Shown here: positions 5,374 to 6,137 of the stretch, one piece after another
Numbering within the stretch: the first letter of the stretch is position 1
Layout of the letters: the number at the start of each line of letters is the position of its first letter
Origin: JBOGEB01 sp050743125
GTDB lineage: Bacteria > Actinomycetota > Nitriliruptoria > Euzebyales > Egibacteraceae
Direction: 5' to 3'
Assembly (NCBI GenBank): GCA_050743125.1
Contig: JBOGEB010000230.1
Coordinates: 1 to 6,137 of the forward strand
DNA: 6,137 nt
The notes under the pieces: model-generated
What the model was told of the DNA's origin: nothing
Database searches by the model: none
Seen by the model: only the letters and a program-made list of their open reading frames with translations
Made by a program: the position numbers and the translations under genes

Positions 5374-5760
5374 TCAGACGACGTGCAGCGTGAGGGGATG
5401 GCCAGCGGCCTCCGCCACCACGCGGAGGTGGGACGGGTTCGACGTGACGACCGCGTGGCTGCGGCGGATCGCGCCCTCGACGACCGCAACGTCGACCGTG
5501 TCGTGGATTCCGCTCCGGGCGGCCAGCACGCCCACCCTCCGCGCCTGCGACTCCGTGAGCGCCTCGACCGCGCAACCGTTGAGGAGGCGGGAGAGCCGAT
5601 GCGCAGGACCACCCCGCCAGGCCTCGGCAAGGACACCGGCCTGGACGACAGGCACGAGGCCGCGCGTCAGCGACGCCCGATGCAACGACCACAGAAGCCG
5701 GTCGTCACGCTCCGCCGCGATCAGCGCGCCGGTGTCGTACGTCAGCCCCTCCTCGCTCAT
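5374..5760 (-). CDS. PIN-domain ribonuclease toxin (VapC-like)
   Basis: A 128-residue PIN-domain protein, the normal length for a VapC toxin, a metal-dependent RNase usually held inactive by its antitoxin. Acidic metal ligands expected of the fold are visible: Asp9 in TYDTGALI, Glu46 in AGVLAEAW, and Asp87/Asp90 in GIHDTVDVAVVEGA. The fourth position, usually Asp in TSD, is Asn108 in VVTSNPSHL, a variation seen in some PIN families. Its ATG overlaps the antitoxin stop in ATGA (5757-5760), so translation is coupled. No own promoter is needed. Downstream are the 17-bp duplication and the SARP remnant. Assignment to the VapC class rests on fold plus partner; the RNA target is unknown. Confidence 0.88.
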   Translation of the reverse strand: MSEEGLTYDTGALIAAERDDRLLWSLHRASLTRGLVPVVQAGVLAEAWRGGPAHRLSRLLNGCAVEALTESQARRVGVLAARSGIHDTVDVAVVEGAIRRSHAVVTSNPSHLRVVAEAAGHPLTLHVV

Positions 5761-6017
5761 GCCGAGCGTGCCGCCGGCGCCGGACCGGACAGCAGCCGAT
5801 CGAGGAGCGCCTCACCCGCAGCGATCTCCTCACGCGACAGTGGGCCAGCCTCTGCCTCCCACTCCGCCACACCGCATAGGCCGCTGCGGATCCGCAGCCG
5901 ATGGCGAGCCGCATCCGACAACCACGCGCTGAACGACACCCCTTCCTCCGCGGCAGCCCGCTCGACGGCCTCGGCCACGTCCGGATCCAGCGACACCGAC
6001 CGCTTCATCACGCCCAT
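5757..6017 (-). CDS. Ribbon-helix-helix antitoxin (VapB/CopG-like)
   Basis: An 86-residue partner of the PIN toxin. Residues 4-43 (MKRSVSLDPDVAEAVERAAA, then GVSFSAWLSDAARHRL) form a ribbon-helix-helix DNA-binding domain: one strand and two helices with the SFSAWL turn. The acidic C-terminal half (about 50-80, with GPLSREEIAAGEALLDRLL) should wrap the toxin. It very probably represses its own operon. The ATG at 6017 is chosen because a TACCAT box lies 6 nt upstream (leaderless start). An in-frame ATG at 6008 would begin exactly at MKRSVSLD and cannot be excluded. The gene begins 41 bp after the stop of the ABC transporter gene. Confidence 0.87.
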   Translation of the reverse strand: MGVMKRSVSLDPDVAEAVERAAAEEGVSFSAWLSDAARHRLRIRSGLCGVAEWEAEAGPLSREEIAAGEALLDRLLSGPAPAARSA

Positions 6018-6042
6018 GCGCGCATGGTACCACCGACGGTAC
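6014..6042 (-). promoter_or_regulatory. vapBC-like promoter/operator, possibly leaderless
   Basis: On the minus strand TACCAT (6029-6024) matches TANNNT and is followed by GCGCGC and the antitoxin ATG, placing the expected +1 on the A of the start codon. No Shine-Dalgarno precedes that ATG, in agreement with leaderless translation. CCATGCGCGCATGG (6014-6027) is a perfect 14-bp palindrome across the start codon and the -10 box. Next to it GTACC (6027-6031) and GGTAC (6038-6042) form a second inverted repeat. Both are good candidates for RHH autorepressor sites. I see no convincing -35 box. Confidence 0.5.
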
Positions 6043-6058
6043 GACCTCCGTGCGTTCC

Positions 6059-6137
6059 TCAGCCGTGGGGGTGGTGGCAGGCGACCCAGTGGCCGTGGCC
6101 GAGCTCAGCGAGCGGCGGGTGCTCATGACGAGCGCAG
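6059..6137 (-). CDS. Oligopeptide ABC transporter ATP-binding subunit, C-terminal end
   Basis: The last 25 codons of a gene that enters from the right, ending at TGA (6061-6059). The residues include EHPPLAELGHGHWVACHHP. The pattern of a Cys, Glu and prolines, then a Gly-His or Gly-Arg, then VACHHP is the characteristic C-terminal extension (oligo_HPY type) of DppD/DppF/OppD/OppF-like ATPases for peptide import. Neither the nucleotide-binding domain nor the start is inside the window. A minus-strand ATG at 6126 lies in another frame and is not the start of a gene. The 41-bp gap to the antitoxin holds the operator described above. Confidence 0.75.
   Translation of the reverse strand, partial: CARHEHPPLAELGHGHWVACHHPHG

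Noticed and set aside
5830..6126. 98-codon minus-strand frame starting at ATG 6126
   Set aside because: It overlaps the antitoxin and the ABC transporter end in another frame, with no ribosome site and low-complexity sequence.

Overview
The window is GC-rich and has the gene style of an actinomycete (Actinomycetota): strong third-position G/C bias, GTG starts, ATGA/GTGA overlaps, a SARP-type regulator, an RHH/PIN toxin-antitoxin pair and an oligopeptide ABC transporter. Nothing in the sequence fixes the genus. Almost everything lies on the minus strand; one broken methyltransferase gene lies on the plus strand.

Left half (215-3267, minus strand): the only intact multi-gene unit of substance. 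A putative promoter with nested direct repeats (3223-3274) drives a 24-codon leader ORF (3169-3095). Its stop overlaps the GTG start of a 526-residue subtilisin-like (S8) protease (3098-1518). After 28 bp and an excellent Shine-Dalgarno follows a 424-residue alpha/beta-hydrolase with Ser/Asp/His candidates (1489-215). Neither enzyme shows a signal peptide or membrane segment, so both probably work in the cytoplasm. The pairing of an intracellular protease carrying a likely built-in inhibitory prodomain with a serine hydrolase, behind a coupled leader, is the best candidate here for an undescribed system. Its function is unknown to me.

Middle (3316-5303): a stretch of decay. A 104-bp element with terminal inverted repeats and a TA duplication in a CTAG target looks like a MITE of the IS630/Tc1 type. 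It is followed by a pair of heptamers at 11-bp period, the layout of SARP binding sites. Next is a SAM-dependent methyltransferase gene that lost its central SAM-binding segment and is frameshifted. A convergent intergenic region full of hairpins and short repeats (4230-4586) separates it from a large SARP/AAA-type regulator (minus strand) reduced to its two ends, also frameshifted. A 17-bp perfect tandem duplication lies just upstream of that regulator, within the 162 bp (5212-5373) that otherwise hold no recognisable gene.

Right end (5374-6137, minus strand): an RHH antitoxin and PIN-domain toxin overlap by 4 bp (VapBC type). They are preceded by a palindrome-rich control region in which a TANNNT box sits 6 nt before the antitoxin ATG, suggesting leaderless translation. 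The window closes with the last 25 codons of an oligopeptide ABC transporter ATP-binding subunit.

All family assignments are by motif recognition from the translated sequence; no database search was possible.
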